Positions 26,361 to 35,791 of a stretch of 64,000 nucleotides of DNA are shown piece after piece. Source of the stretch: Lactiplantibacillus plantarum (GTDB lineage: Bacteria > Bacillota > Bacilli > Lactobacillales > Lactobacillaceae). The translations under genes were made by a program, and so were the position numbers. Position 1 is the first letter of the stretch, and each line of letters starts with the position of its first letter. The stretch is taken from NCBI RefSeq assembly GCF_014131735.1, contig NZ_CP039121.1, forward strand, positions 1,488,001 through 1,552,000, read 5' to 3'. Below the pieces are notes generated by a model. It was not told where the DNA came from, made no database searches, and saw nothing but the letters and a program-made list of their open reading frames with translations.

Positions 26361-28381
26361 CACCCAACTATACCCTTAGCGGACGATATCGGATCGTTCG
26401 GTCCTTAGGTGAAGGTGGGATGGCCAACGTTTACTTGGCACATGACTTAATATTAGATCGTGATGTTGCGGTCAAACTGCTCCGGTTAGACTTACGTGAT
26501 GATCCTAAGACCATCAAGCGATTCCAACGTGAGGCACTGGCAACGACGGAACTTGTTCACCCCCACATTGTCAGTTTGTACGATATTGGCGAAGAAAATG
26601 GCATGCAATACTTGGTCATGGAATACGTCAAAGGGATGGATCTTAAAAATTATATTAAAGAGAACTTTCCGTTACCGTTACAGCAAGTAATCGACATCAT
26701 GGAGCAGATATTAAGTGCCGTGGCAACGGCCCACGCGCATAATATTATTCATCGGGATTTAAAACCACAAAATATTTTAATTGATGAGCAGGGCAATGCT
26801 AAAATCACTGATTTCGGCATTGCGGTCGCGTTATCTGAACATACCATGACGCAGACTAACACGATTTTAGGTTCGGTCCATTATTTGTCACCGGAACAGG
26901 CCCGCGGTAGCATGGCGACAAAACAATCGGATATCTATTCGTTAGGGATTATTTTATATGAGATGTTAACAGGCTCAGTTCCTTTCAAGGGTGAGACGGC
27001 AGTTTCCATTGCGTTAAAGCATTTTCAAAATGCAATGCCATCCGTGCGAGAGTTTGATGCGGATATTCCGCAGGCACTTGAAAACGTCGTCTTGCAGGCG
27101 ACAACGAAAGATCCACGGGAACGTTATGCTACGGTCGAGGACATGGCCGCTGACTTATTGACGGTGCTTGCTAGTAACCGTGCGGGCGAAAAGCGCTTTG
27201 TACCGCAAGATGTCGGTAATGATGAGACTAAGATCATGCCCAGTGCGGATATTCAAGCAGCAATTGCGGCCAATCAAGACGGTAAGACCCAGGTCGTGGC
27301 GCATAAAAGCAAGCAACCAACACTCCAGCGCCCGGCTGAAACGACTGAGAGTCAGACAGATGCTGATGAAGAACCGTTACCAACACGTTCTTGGTCCAAA
27401 CGACATCCGTTGCGGCGTCGGCTCCTCTTTTGGGGCGGTATTATTTTGTTATTAGTCGTGGCCGTGATCGTCGGTTTGGAATTAAGTCGGCCACAGATGA
27501 CGACGGTGCCGAAAGTAACGGGCTTAAGTCAGCGTGCCGCAACTAAGGTCCTCAAAAAACACCATCTCACGGTCGGGACTGTTCAACATGCTAAAAGTAA
27601 TCAGGTAGCCAAAAATCAGGTGATCAAATCAACGCCCAGTGTTAAGACGCGGGTCCAAGAACGTGCTCGCATTAATTTGGTTATCAGTAACGGTGCCAAG
27701 GTTATGAGCTTTGGTAATTATGTCAATGATAATTACCATGATGTTCGACAGACGCTTAAATCGGCGGGATTCAAAGTTAAGGAAACTTACAGTACGTCGT
27801 CGGTTGCAGCAGGACAAATCATCAGTCAGGATGTTGTCGCTGGTAGTCGCGTGATGCCGACAGATACGACGGTGACGTTTACGGTCAGCGCTGGTAGCCG
27901 CTACGTCGAGCTAAAAGATTTAACTGGTGAGAGCAAGAGCGATATTCTGGACTATGCTGAGGCAAATGATCTTAATGTTAACTTTAAGCAGGGCTACTCT
28001 TCGGAACAGAAGGCAGGTTATTCCTATGATCAAGATCCAGATGGCGGTGGCAATGTCCGGACTGGGTCGACTATTACGGTGACCATGTCAAGGGGCAGTG
28101 ATAATAACGTGACGACACCACAGAATTTTTATGTTAAACTAACGGTGCCATACAAAGCGTTATCGGCCACCACTGCCCAGGCCAACGATGTTAAGATTTA
28201 TTTGTATGATGATACCCATATGATTGAGACCGTTTATCGCGATATTGCAATCATGCGGTCGACTAAGATTAGTTTACCGTTTCAGCTGACCGGTAATACG
28301 AAGGGGCATTACCGAATCGTGCGTAACGGGGTTACGATCATGGAAAAGAAGAATATTACAAGCAAAAATGCAACAAAATAA
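26357..28381 (+). CDS. prkC: PASTA-domain Ser/Thr protein kinase (PrkC/PknB/Stk)
   Basis: A membrane-spanning kinase that senses peptidoglycan fragments and regulates wall synthesis and growth. The kinase domain (about 10-275) has LGEGGMANVYLA, Lys40 in VAVKLLR, HRDLKPQNIL and DFGIA. A basic juxtamembrane stretch (about 340-355) precedes one transmembrane segment (about 356-376). Three extracellular PASTA repeats follow (about 380-585), then a ~75-residue C-terminal domain without a known motif. The 674-residue length is typical. It is last in the coaBC-priA-fmt-rsmB-stp-prkC run and ends at a terminator. Confidence 0.96.
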   Translation: MTPNYTLSGRYRIVRSLGEGGMANVYLAHDLILDRDVAVKLLRLDLRDDPKTIKRFQREALATTELVHPHIVSLYDIGEENGMQYLVMEYVKGMDLKNYIKENFPLPLQQVIDIMEQILSAVATAHAHNIIHRDLKPQNILIDEQGNAKITDFGIAVALSEHTMTQTNTILGSVHYLSPEQARGSMATKQSDIYSLGIILYEMLTGSVPFKGETAVSIALKHFQNAMPSVREFDADIPQALENVVLQATTKDPRERYATVEDMAADLLTVLASNRAGEKRFVPQDVGNDETKIMPSADIQAAIAANQDGKTQVVAHKSKQPTLQRPAETTESQTDADEEPLPTRSWSKRHPLRRRLLFWGGIILLLVVAVIVGLELSRPQMTTVPKVTGLSQRAATKVLKKHHLTVGTVQHAKSNQVAKNQVIKSTPSVKTRVQERARINLVISNGAKVMSFGNYVNDNYHDVRQTLKSAGFKVKETYSTSSVAAGQIISQDVVAGSRVMPTDTTVTFTVSAGSRYVELKDLTGESKSDILDYAEANDLNVNFKQGYSSEQKAGYSYDQDPDGGGNVRTGSTITVTMSRGSDNNVTTPQNFYVKLTVPYKALSATTAQANDVKIYLYDDTHMIETVYRDIAIMRSTKISLPFQLTGNTKGHYRIVRNGVTIMEKKNITSKNATK

Positions 28382-28385
28382 AGAT

Positions 28386-28413
28386 AAGTCATGCGCAATG
28401 CATGACTTTTTTG
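28386..28413 (+). terminator. Terminator of stp-prkC
   Basis: AAGTCATGC and GCATGACTT with a 6-nt loop and T run; the tail abuts an extended -10 box. Confidence 0.88.
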
Positions 28414-28419
28414 GTACAA
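28411..28419 (+). promoter_or_regulatory. Extended -10 promoter of rsgA-rpe-thiN
   Basis: TGGTACAAT lies immediately after the terminator T run. The terminator stem would occupy the -35 region, so the two signals are nearly superimposed. Confidence 0.55.
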
Positions 28420-28465
28420 TAGAGAAAAGTGGACCGTACCAAATAATATAAAAGGTGGTGCTAAT

Positions 28466-29362
28466 TTGAAAATTGGACAAATTCGGCAATCGCTAAGCGG
28501 CTTTTATGACGTTTATGCTGATGGCCAAATGTATCGGACCCGTGCACGCGGGAATTTCCGGAAGCGGCGGATTACGCCACTTGTCGGCGACAATGTGGAG
28601 TTTGATGCGGCGACCCCACAAGAGGGCTACGTGTTAAATATTCTTGATCGACAGACCCAGTTGGTACGGCCGCCAGTGGCTAATGTTGATTTAGGTATCG
28701 TGGTAACCGCTACAACGGAACAAGAATTTTCAACGAATTTATTGGATCGACAACTGGTAGCTTTGGCAGTGGCAGGTATTGAACCATTACTCTACTTTGC
28801 GAAGACTGATTTACTAACCGATGAGGTGTACCAACAACGATTAACATTAGCGGACGCTTATCGGCAGATTGGTTACCAGGTCATCTGCGAACGAACCGCA
28901 TTTTCACCGGCCGCCTTAGCCGCAGTTAAAACGGCTCTGGCTGGTCATGTGGCGGTTGTCATGGGCCAAACTGGTGCTGGTAAGTCAACACTGCTAAATC
29001 ATTTACAACCAGGGCTGGCGTTAGCGACTGGTGAAATCTCGCAGGCGCTGAATCGTGGGAAACATACGACCCGTAAAGTCAGCTTGATCCCGATTGCGGA
29101 TGGGTTGGTCGCTGATACGCCGGGTTTCTCATCCTATGAAGTTTTCGATATTGCCGCTAACGAGTTGCCCCATTATTTTCCAGAGTTTGTGCGACTTAGC
29201 GCTGATTGCAAATACCGAGGCTGTGTGCATATTAACGAACCGCAATGTGCGGTTAAACAGGCATTGGCAGCTGGGGAGCTGTTAGCAAGTCGCTATGATA
29301 ATTATTTACAATTCTATGAAACCATTAAAAATAAAAGAGTAATCTATAATAAGAAAAAGTGA
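28466..29362 (+). CDS. rsgA: Ribosome small-subunit GTPase RsgA
   Basis: A circularly permuted GTPase that acts late in 30S maturation. The 298-residue protein has an N-terminal OB fold, then G motifs in permuted order: FAKTDLL (G4) precedes GQTGAGKST (G1, about residues 167-175) and DTPGFSS (G3). The C-terminal zinc site is C-x5-C-x-H-x5-C ([14 protein letters not shown]). Translation begins at TTG 28466 behind AAAGGTGGTG. It starts the rsgA-rpe-thiN group, in the same order as in Bacillus. Confidence 0.95.
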   Translation: MKIGQIRQSLSGFYDVYADGQMYRTRARGNFRKRRITPLVGDNVEFDAATPQEGYVLNILDRQTQLVRPPVANVDLGIVVTATTEQEFSTNLLDRQLVALAVAGIEPLLYFAKTDLLTDEVYQQRLTLADAYRQIGYQVICERTAFSPAALAAVKTALAGHVAVVMGQTGAGKSTLLNHLQPGLALATGEISQALNRGKHTTRKVSLIPIADGLVADTPGFSSYEVFDIAANELPHYFPEFVRLSADCKYRGCVHINEPQCAVKQALAAGELLASRYDNYLQFYETIKNKRVIYNKKK

Positions 29363-29371
29363 GTGAGACTA

Positions 29372-30025
29372 ATGATTAAAGTTGCCCCTTCAATTTTAAG
29401 TGCAGATTTTGCGAACCTTCAACGTGACGTTCAGATGGCTGAAAATGCCGGTGCCGATGCGTTGCATATTGACGTGATGGATGGTCAGTTTGTCCCCAAC
29501 TTGTCATTCGGAATGAGTACTGTGGCGGATTTACGGCCAGTAACGTCATTAATGTTAGATTGTCATTTAATGATTATGGACCCAGAGCGGTTTGTTGGGC
29601 AGTTTGCAAAGGCCGGTGCAGATTTGATTGGTGTGCACGTTGAAAGTACCCGTCACATTTATCACGCCTTACAATTAATCAAAGATGCTGGTGTGAAAGC
29701 CGAAGTGGTCGTGAACCCCGGAACACCACTCAGCATGATTAGTGAATTATTGCCACTAGTGGATCAAGTTTTGATTATGACCGTCAATCCTGGTTTTGGT
29801 GGTCAACATTTTCTGGACCAAATGGTTGCTAAAATTGCGGCGTTGAACGAATTGAAGCAACAACACGGTTATCAATTTGAGATTGAAGTTGATGGTGGAA
29901 TCAACGACCAGACCGTCAAGGCGTGCTATGACGCTGGTGCTACGGTCGCTGTTGCTGGTTCGTATGTCTATGACAGTGCGGACCCAGCGCAACGTATTCA
30001 AGATTTGAAGGTGGCGACCAATTAA
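29372..30025 (+). CDS. rpe: Ribulose-phosphate 3-epimerase
   Basis: Interconverts ribulose-5-P and xylulose-5-P in the pentose phosphate/phosphoketolase route, which is central in lactobacilli. The 217-residue TIM barrel starts MIKVAPSILSADF; the metal-binding His32 and Asp34 are in HIDVMDGQFVPN. LDCHLMI, TVNPGFGGQHF and EVDGGI carry the other active-site residues. I prefer ATG 29372 over GTG 29363 because the family starts there. The TAATG junction overlaps thiN by 1 nt. Confidence 0.95.
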   Translation: MIKVAPSILSADFANLQRDVQMAENAGADALHIDVMDGQFVPNLSFGMSTVADLRPVTSLMLDCHLMIMDPERFVGQFAKAGADLIGVHVESTRHIYHALQLIKDAGVKAEVVVNPGTPLSMISELLPLVDQVLIMTVNPGFGGQHFLDQMVAKIAALNELKQQHGYQFEIEVDGGINDQTVKACYDAGATVAVAGSYVYDSADPAQRIQDLKVATN

Positions 30026-30684
30026 TGGCAACCATCGTAAACTTACTGGTTGGCGGACCGACCGCTAATTATCCAGCAGATTTAACGACGATTCCAGGAC
30101 CATGGGTCGGCGCTGACCGTGGCGCGTTGCGTTTGGTGAAACGTGGTATCCAGCCCGTGATGGTCGTAGGTGATTTTGATTCAATTGATGCGGCTGAACT
30201 CCAGACTGTCAAAGATGCGTTGGTGGGCGCTGTCGTTGTCAAACCCGACCAAGACCATACGGATACACAATTGGCGATTAAATCCATTTTCGAGCAGTTG
30301 CAACCGGATGAAGTGCATCTATATGGTGCCACGGGTGGTCGGTTAGACCATTTACTGGCCAATATGTGGTTAGTACTTGATCCGGTATTTCGTCAGTGGG
30401 CTCCGCAGATCAAACTGATTGATAAGCAAAATTCGGTTCGGTTCTTTCTACCAGGGGACTACCAGATTACGAAGGAAGCGGATAAACGCTATTTGGCGTT
30501 TGTACCGCTGATGCCGATGCATCTCACGTTACCCGATGAGAAGTATCAGTTGGACGCTGCTTATAATGCGTACCCGATTTCATGGGCCAGTAACGAATTC
30601 AGTGGCAATACTGGTCACTTTAGCTTTGATGCGGGGGTTCTAGCTGTTATTCAAAGTCGTGATGACAGCATGGCGGATGCGTAG
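30025..30684 (+). CDS. thiN: Thiamine pyrophosphokinase
   Basis: Transfers pyrophosphate from ATP to thiamine to make the ThDP cofactor needed by phosphoketolase and transketolase. The 219-residue protein shows the catalytic GDFDSID motif, the DQDHTDTQLAI segment and GATGGRLDHLLAN. It ends the rsgA-rpe-thiN group, one base overlapping rpe, and a strong terminator follows. No TPP riboswitch is visible, as expected for a salvage enzyme. Confidence 0.93.
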   Translation: MATIVNLLVGGPTANYPADLTTIPGPWVGADRGALRLVKRGIQPVMVVGDFDSIDAAELQTVKDALVGAVVVKPDQDHTDTQLAIKSIFEQLQPDEVHLYGATGGRLDHLLANMWLVLDPVFRQWAPQIKLIDKQNSVRFFLPGDYQITKEADKRYLAFVPLMPMHLTLPDEKYQLDAAYNAYPISWASNEFSGNTGHFSFDAGVLAVIQSRDDSMADA

Positions 30685-30709
30685 GGTACCCAAAGGTTTC
30701 AGCTAAAAT

Positions 30710-30750
30710 AAGACCGGTCGGTGAGTCATAAACTCATCAACCGGTCTTTT
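30710..30750 (+). terminator. Terminator of rsgA-rpe-thiN
   Basis: AAGACCGGT and ACCGGTCTT with an inner GAGT/ACTC pair and a T tail. Confidence 0.9.
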
Positions 30751-31000
30751 AATATGCAGTAACGACGTATCATCGGGGAGCTTGTTGGTGAAACGTGCTG
30801 ATGTTTAGGTCGGTGGTCGTTAGTAGACCTAACCGGAAAGCTTATGTTGAAGCAGAACTTTTTGGTCAGACCCAGCTGGTTGTTTCCGACGATGGTACGG
30901 CAAGCACCCTCAATGATTCAGGTCATCATAATGGGCTGGTCAAGGCTGAATTATAAACTTTATAAAAAGTTGACGAGAAATTAGTAATTTTAGACAACAA

Positions 31001-31032
31001 AAAACGCCAGCCACAAAAAAATGTGCTGGCGA
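31001..31032 (-). terminator. Terminator of rpmB
   Basis: On the minus strand CGCCAGCAC pairs with GTGGCTGGCG, followed by six T. It starts 10 nt after the rpmB stop codon. Confidence 0.85.
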
Positions 31033-31041
31033 TTTGCTGCG

Positions 31042-31227
31042 CTAAACGCGCGTAACTTTACCTGATTTCAAAGTCCGAGCTGAAACCCAAACCTTCTTTG
31101 GTTTACCATCAACTAAAATGCGAACTTTTTGCAAGTTAGCTTTCCAGCTGCGGCGGCTGTGGTTTAAAGCGTGAGAACGCGTGTTACCAAAGTGCGTCCG
31201 TTTGCCTGTAACGTAGTCTTTTGCCAT
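31042..31227 (-). CDS. rpmB: 50S ribosomal protein L28
   Basis: The 61-residue product [20 protein letters not shown]... is a full-length L28 of the Cys-free (zinc-independent) type, with the basic [22 protein letters not shown] core. The ATG at 31227-31225 follows AAGGAGGCAG; the frame extends upstream but that part is leader. It is the only ribosomal gene on the minus strand here and diverges from the asp23-fakA pair, the usual Firmicutes arrangement. Confidence 0.96.
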   Translation of the reverse strand: MAKDYVTGKRTHFGNTRSHALNHSRRSWKANLQKVRILVDGKPKKVWVSARTLKSGKVTRV

Positions 31228-31462
31228 GTTGATCTGCCTCCTTCGGTAATTCATTGATAAAAGGTCGTCTTTATCATTCACTAGAATAATTTATCATAGA
31301 TTAATAAAGGTTGCAATACATTTCTATCAAGTAATTTTACTTTACTGCTAAATTCCCAGTTTCCGGGCTTCTGTTAAGCAGTCGCTTAATTTTTCTTTCA
31401 AGAGTGGTTGTGCTATGATAAACTATCGTAAATGAACGCGTTAAAACAAGGAGGCTATTTTC

Positions 31463-31825
31463 ATGGCTGTCAAAATCAAAACGCAATTTGGAACCATTGA
31501 TATTGATAATGATGTTATCGCGACGGTCGTCGGTGGCGCCGCAACGGATAACTACGGGGTTGTCGGTATGGCGAGTCGGAACCAGATTCGTGATAATGTT
31601 AATGAAATTTTACGCCGCGAAAACTATGCGCGCGGTGTGGTTGTTCGCCAAGAGGATAATGGGGTGGCTATTGATGTCAACATTATCGTCAGTTATGGGA
31701 CCAAAATTTCAGAAGTCTCACGCAATGTCCAAGCCAAGGTCAAATATAACTTACAAAACATGCTTGGCGTTACGGCCAATTCGGTCAACGTCATTGTCCA
31801 AGGTGTCCGGGTAATGAACGACTAA
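31463..31825 (+). CDS. Asp23/Gls24 family protein (YloU type)
   Basis: The 120-residue Asp23-domain protein (IDIDNDVIATVVGGAATDNYGVVGM...) is the YloU paralogue, distinct from the YqhY-type protein at 6596. It lacks the acidic tail of that protein. In Firmicutes yloU precedes fakA/yloV next to rpmB, as here, with 30 nt between genes. Its function is unclear; relatives are abundant and tied to envelope or fatty-acid homeostasis. A TGCTATGAT extended -10 box lies about 45 nt upstream. Confidence 0.9.
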   Translation: MAVKIKTQFGTIDIDNDVIATVVGGAATDNYGVVGMASRNQIRDNVNEILRRENYARGVVVRQEDNGVAIDVNIIVSYGTKISEVSRNVQAKVKYNLQNMLGVTANSVNVIVQGVRVMND

Positions 31826-31855
31826 ATTGATGTTGGTGGAAGCCAAGGAGGAATT

Positions 31856-33568
31856 TTGAAATTGAAAATCACCACGATTACTAATCTTGAATTTGGCAAA
31901 ATGGTGCAGGCTGCTTCACAAAAGCTGAACCAACGTGCTGAATTTATTAATTCTTTGAACGTCTTTCCGGTACCAGATGGTGATACCGGGACTAATATGA
32001 GCTTATCGATGGCCAGCGGTGCCAAATATGAACGTGAAGAAACCAGTACAAAAGTAGGCGACCTAGCGTCAGCCTTAGCCAAGGGACTCTTGATGGGGGC
32101 CCGTGGTAATTCTGGTGTGATTCTATCACAAATTTTTCGGGGCTTTTCTAAAGCCGTAGCGGATAAGGAGAGCTTAACCGCTAACGATTTAGCAGCCGCC
32201 CTCGCAGCCGGTGCTCAGACCGCCTACAAGGCCGTTATGAAGCCGACTGAAGGAACTATCCTCACTGTCATCCGCAAAGCTGCTGGTGCCGGTAAGGAAG
32301 CTGTTAAAACGACCGATGATATTTGTGAAGTTATGGATGCCGTCGTTACGGCTGCTGAAGCTGCATTGAAGTCCACGCCGGACTTGTTACCCGTTTTAAA
32401 ACAAGTTGGGGTTGTTGATTCCGGTGGTCAGGGGCTGACCTTCGTGCTGGAAGCCTTTAGTGACTCATTAAGCGGCAAGGTCGACGAATCACAGGACTAT
32501 GTTCCGGACGATGCTGAAATGGATTCGATGATTGATGCTGCCCACCATCAAAGTGTGCAGGGGCAATTAGACCCGAATGATATCAAGTATGGCTACTGTA
32601 CCGAAATTATGGTGCGAATCGGCGATGGTAAGTTAGTTGATCACAAGTTCGACTATGACACTTTCTATGAGTACTTAGCAAAATTGGGCGATTCATTACT
32701 TGTCATCAACGATGATGAAATCGTTAAGGTGCACGTTCATACGGAACATCCTGGCGATGTCATGACGTGGGGCCAACGTTTTGGGGCGTTGATCAAAGTT
32801 AAAGTTGATAATATGCGTCTACAACAAGAAACCATCATGGAACATGATAAGGAAGACGAAGCGCAAGCCGCTGCTGAGCCCGCCTTACCTTCACAACCAC
32901 AAGTTGACATGCATGGTTATGCGATCATCTCTGTGTCATCGGGTGATGGGATCGGCAAGCTATTTAAGGGCTTGGGTGTCACCGACATCATTGCTGGTGG
33001 TCAAACGATGAATCCAAGTACCGCGGATATCGTCAAAGCTGTTAATGACAGTGGTGCCCAACAAGCATTAGTATTGCCAAACAACAAAAACATCTTTTTG
33101 GCAGCTGAACAAGCTGCGGAAGTTGCCGATGTCCCAGTTAAAATTATCCACAGTCAGACGATTTCGCAAGGCATGACTGCAATGTTGGCATTCAATGCTG
33201 AAGCTGATTTAGACGATAATCAGGCCGCGATGGAAGAAACCTTGAGTACGGTTGTTAGTGGTCAAGTCACACATGCTGTTCGCGACACGACGATTGATGG
33301 CCTTGAAATCAAGAAAGATGATTACATGGGCTTAGTTGATGGCAAAATCGTAATTACGAATCCAGATCGCGATACCGCTGCTTTGGATATGGTCAAAGCC
33401 ATGCTCGACGAAGATAGCGAACTCGTAACGATTATTTACGGCAAGGATGCAACTAAAACTGACGCTGATCATTTGGCAGCTAAGGTGCAAGAGTTGGATG
33501 ATGAATTAGAAATTGAAATTCATGAAGGTGACCAACCAGTTTACCCATTCCTTGTGTCAGTTGAATAG
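31856..33568 (+). CDS. fakA: Fatty acid kinase catalytic subunit FakA (YloV, DhaL-like)
   Basis: Phosphorylates fatty acids held by FakB (DegV family), giving acyl-phosphates that the PlsX/PlsY route uses. The 570-residue protein has an N-terminal DhaL ATP-binding domain (NVFPVPDGDTGTNMSLSM; GLLMGARGNSGVILSQIFRGF), a middle domain and a C-terminal DegV/EDD-like domain (VSSGDGIGKLFKGLGV). The start is TTG 31856, or TTG 31862, behind AAGGAGG. plsX and acpP lie 2.2 kb downstream, a functional cluster for incorporation of external fatty acids. Confidence 0.92.
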   Translation: MKLKITTITNLEFGKMVQAASQKLNQRAEFINSLNVFPVPDGDTGTNMSLSMASGAKYEREETSTKVGDLASALAKGLLMGARGNSGVILSQIFRGFSKAVADKESLTANDLAAALAAGAQTAYKAVMKPTEGTILTVIRKAAGAGKEAVKTTDDICEVMDAVVTAAEAALKSTPDLLPVLKQVGVVDSGGQGLTFVLEAFSDSLSGKVDESQDYVPDDAEMDSMIDAAHHQSVQGQLDPNDIKYGYCTEIMVRIGDGKLVDHKFDYDTFYEYLAKLGDSLLVINDDEIVKVHVHTEHPGDVMTWGQRFGALIKVKVDNMRLQQETIMEHDKEDEAQAAAEPALPSQPQVDMHGYAIISVSSGDGIGKLFKGLGVTDIIAGGQTMNPSTADIVKAVNDSGAQQALVLPNNKNIFLAAEQAAEVADVPVKIIHSQTISQGMTAMLAFNAEADLDDNQAAMEETLSTVVSGQVTHAVRDTTIDGLEIKKDDYMGLVDGKIVITNPDRDTAALDMVKAMLDEDSELVTIIYGKDATKTDADHLAAKVQELDDELEIEIHEGDQPVYPFLVSVE

Positions 33569-33583
33569 GACTAACCGTTAAAA

Positions 33584-33618
33584 ATAGGGCTTAGCAGTGA
33601 TGCTGGGGCCTGTTTTTG
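33584..33618 (+). terminator. Terminator after fakA
   Basis: AGGGCTTAGCA and TGCTGGGGCCT pair imperfectly, followed by a GTTTTT tail. Confidence 0.6.
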
Positions 33619-33656
33619 TACGGACGGATACTTCCCGCGGGATTGAAACGTTTTTT

Positions 33657-33665
33657 TGGTATAAT
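33657..33665 (+). promoter_or_regulatory. Extended -10 promoter of recG
   Basis: TGGTATAAT, a TGn-extended -10 box, 46 nt before the recG start. No -35 at proper spacing. Confidence 0.6.
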
Positions 33666-33710
33666 TAATATTGGTAAAGGCAATTATTTTAGAAAGGGCG
33701 GTGGTCAGGC

Positions 33711-35750
33711 ATGGGACAACAGTTGAGTGACGCGGTTGCAACTTTAAGTGGTGTCGGCCCAGCCCGCCAAAAAGGTTTAGCGGAGCTTGGGATTAATACG
33801 ATTGCAGATCTATTGACCTATTATCCCTTTCGCTATGAAGATCTACAGGTCAAAGACGTCAATGAAATCGCCGATCAAGAAAAGGTGACACTAAAGGGTA
33901 CTGTGGCTTCTGAACCTGTGCTAGCACGGTTTGGCCGTAAGAAGAATCGCCTGAATTTTCGCTTGTTAATCGACCATGACGTCTATATGGTGACTTTTTT
34001 TAATCAACCATACTTGATGAAACAGATTGAGACTGGCCAAGATTTAGCCGTTTATGGCAAGTGGGACGCCACGCGCAGTAGCTTGACGGGAATGAAGATC
34101 ATCAATCCCAATAATGCGGATTCAGCGTTTGGTTCGATTTATCCGGCCAGCAAGACGGTCAAGCAGGGGACGATTCAGAAGATGATCAAACAAGCATATG
34201 AGTTATATGCCCCAGTCATTACGGACATTGTGCCTGCTAACTTACGTGCTAAATACCGACTGTTACCGCGGCGCCAAATGATTCATGATATGCACTTCCC
34301 AGCTAGTCAAGCCGATTCAACGGCCGCTCGACGCTCAGCGACCTACGAGGAGTTCTTGTTGTTTCAAATGCAAATGCAAGTTCTGAAGCAAACGGACGCG
34401 ACGACGAACGGTATTGCGATCGCTTATGACAATGACCGACTAAAGGCGTTTATTAAAACACTGCCATTTGAATTGACCCACGCCCAAAAACGTGTCGTCA
34501 ATGAAATTTGTTTGGATTTGAAGTCACCGAAGCATATGAATCGGTTGCTTCAAGGTGACGTGGGGTCCGGGAAAACGATTGTGGCTGCCATTGTCATGTA
34601 TGCGGCGATTACCGCTGGTTATCAGGCCGCGTTGATGACGCCAACCGAAATTTTGGCTGAACAACACGCAAATAACTTGGCCCAGGTCTTTGCCGACACG
34701 GATGTCAACGTCGCACTGTTAACGGGTGCGACCAAGCCAGCTGCCCGCAAGACATTGTTAGCAGCGCTGGCTGCTGGTGAGATCAACTTATTGATTGGCA
34801 CGCACGCCCTGATCCAGGACGGGGTGACTTATGCTAATTTGGGATTAGTTATTACCGATGAGCAACATCGCTTTGGGGTTAACCAACGGGCCGCCTTTCG
34901 TCAAAAAGGCGGGCAACCTGATGCACTAGCCATGACGGCAACACCAATTCCAAGGACATTGGCGATTACGGCGTATGGTGAAATGGACGTTTCTGAAATT
35001 GATGAATTACCGGCTGGTCGGCAACCGATTCAAACCACTTGGGTACGGAGCAACCAAGCTAATTCGGCGTTAAGCTTTGTTCATCAACAGATTGACAATG
35101 GATCGCAAGCCTATGTGGTGACACCATTGATTGAGGAATCCGAGACGCTGGATGTTAAAAACGCCGAGGCTCTGTCAGCTAATTTACAAGAGTATTTTGG
35201 GGCGAGTGTTAAAGTTGGACTGTTGCACGGTCGAATGAAACCTGAGGAAAAAGACGCGGTCATGGCGGCTTTTAAGGCGGGAGACATTCAGTTACTTGTT
35301 TCCACGACCGTGATTGAAGTGGGTGTTGACGTCAAGAATGCCACAATCATGATGATTTATGATGCTGACCGTTTTGGCTTGGCGCAACTACATCAATTAC
35401 GCGGACGCGTCGGTCGTGGGACCAAGGCTTCATACTGTATTTTGGTGGCTGATCCCAAGAACCAGCAAGGGATTGAGCGGATGCAGATCATGACGCAGAC
35501 AACAAATGGTTTTGTTTTGGCACAAAAAGACTTAGAATTACGAGGAGCCGGTGATGTGCTGGGTGTCAAGCAATCGGGAATGCCGGAATTTAAAGTGGGT
35601 GATCCGATTGCGGATTTGACCGTGCTACAAGTTGCCCAGCAAGATGCCCACGCAATCGTACAGCAACCGGATTGGCAAAGTCAACCGGATAATCGGGCAC
35701 TAGCCGCCTATTTGAGCCAGAAGTTGGCTGCGGTGGGGACGCTCGATTAA
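33711..35750 (+). CDS. recG: ATP-dependent DNA helicase RecG
   Basis: A branch-migration helicase that remodels stalled forks and Holliday junctions. The 679-residue protein has the N-terminal wedge/OB domain (about 50-150), Walker A GDVGSGKT, the DEQH box (ITDEQHRFGVNQR), and C-terminal motifs TTVIEVGVDVKNA and QLRGRVGRG. The ATG at 33711 follows GGGCGGTGG weakly. It precedes plsX by about 40 nt, as in Bacillus except that fapR is missing between them. Confidence 0.96.
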   Translation: MGQQLSDAVATLSGVGPARQKGLAELGINTIADLLTYYPFRYEDLQVKDVNEIADQEKVTLKGTVASEPVLARFGRKKNRLNFRLLIDHDVYMVTFFNQPYLMKQIETGQDLAVYGKWDATRSSLTGMKIINPNNADSAFGSIYPASKTVKQGTIQKMIKQAYELYAPVITDIVPANLRAKYRLLPRRQMIHDMHFPASQADSTAARRSATYEEFLLFQMQMQVLKQTDATTNGIAIAYDNDRLKAFIKTLPFELTHAQKRVVNEICLDLKSPKHMNRLLQGDVGSGKTIVAAIVMYAAITAGYQAALMTPTEILAEQHANNLAQVFADTDVNVALLTGATKPAARKTLLAALAAGEINLLIGTHALIQDGVTYANLGLVITDEQHRFGVNQRAAFRQKGGQPDALAMTATPIPRTLAITAYGEMDVSEIDELPAGRQPIQTTWVRSNQANSALSFVHQQIDNGSQAYVVTPLIEESETLDVKNAEALSANLQEYFGASVKVGLLHGRMKPEEKDAVMAAFKAGDIQLLVSTTVIEVGVDVKNATIMMIYDADRFGLAQLHQLRGRVGRGTKASYCILVADPKNQQGIERMQIMTQTTNGFVLAQKDLELRGAGDVLGVKQSGMPEFKVGDPIADLTVLQVAQQDAHAIVQQPDWQSQPDNRALAAYLSQKLAAVGTLD

Positions 35751-35791
35751 TAACCTAAATACAGTACTGTGATGAGAGGAATGGTGACACA

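Noticed and set aside
28414..28445. GGTAC...GTACC hairpin between the rsgA promoter and start as a riboswitch
   Set aside because: Only 5 bp and a long loop; too weak and no known ligand-binding consensus.
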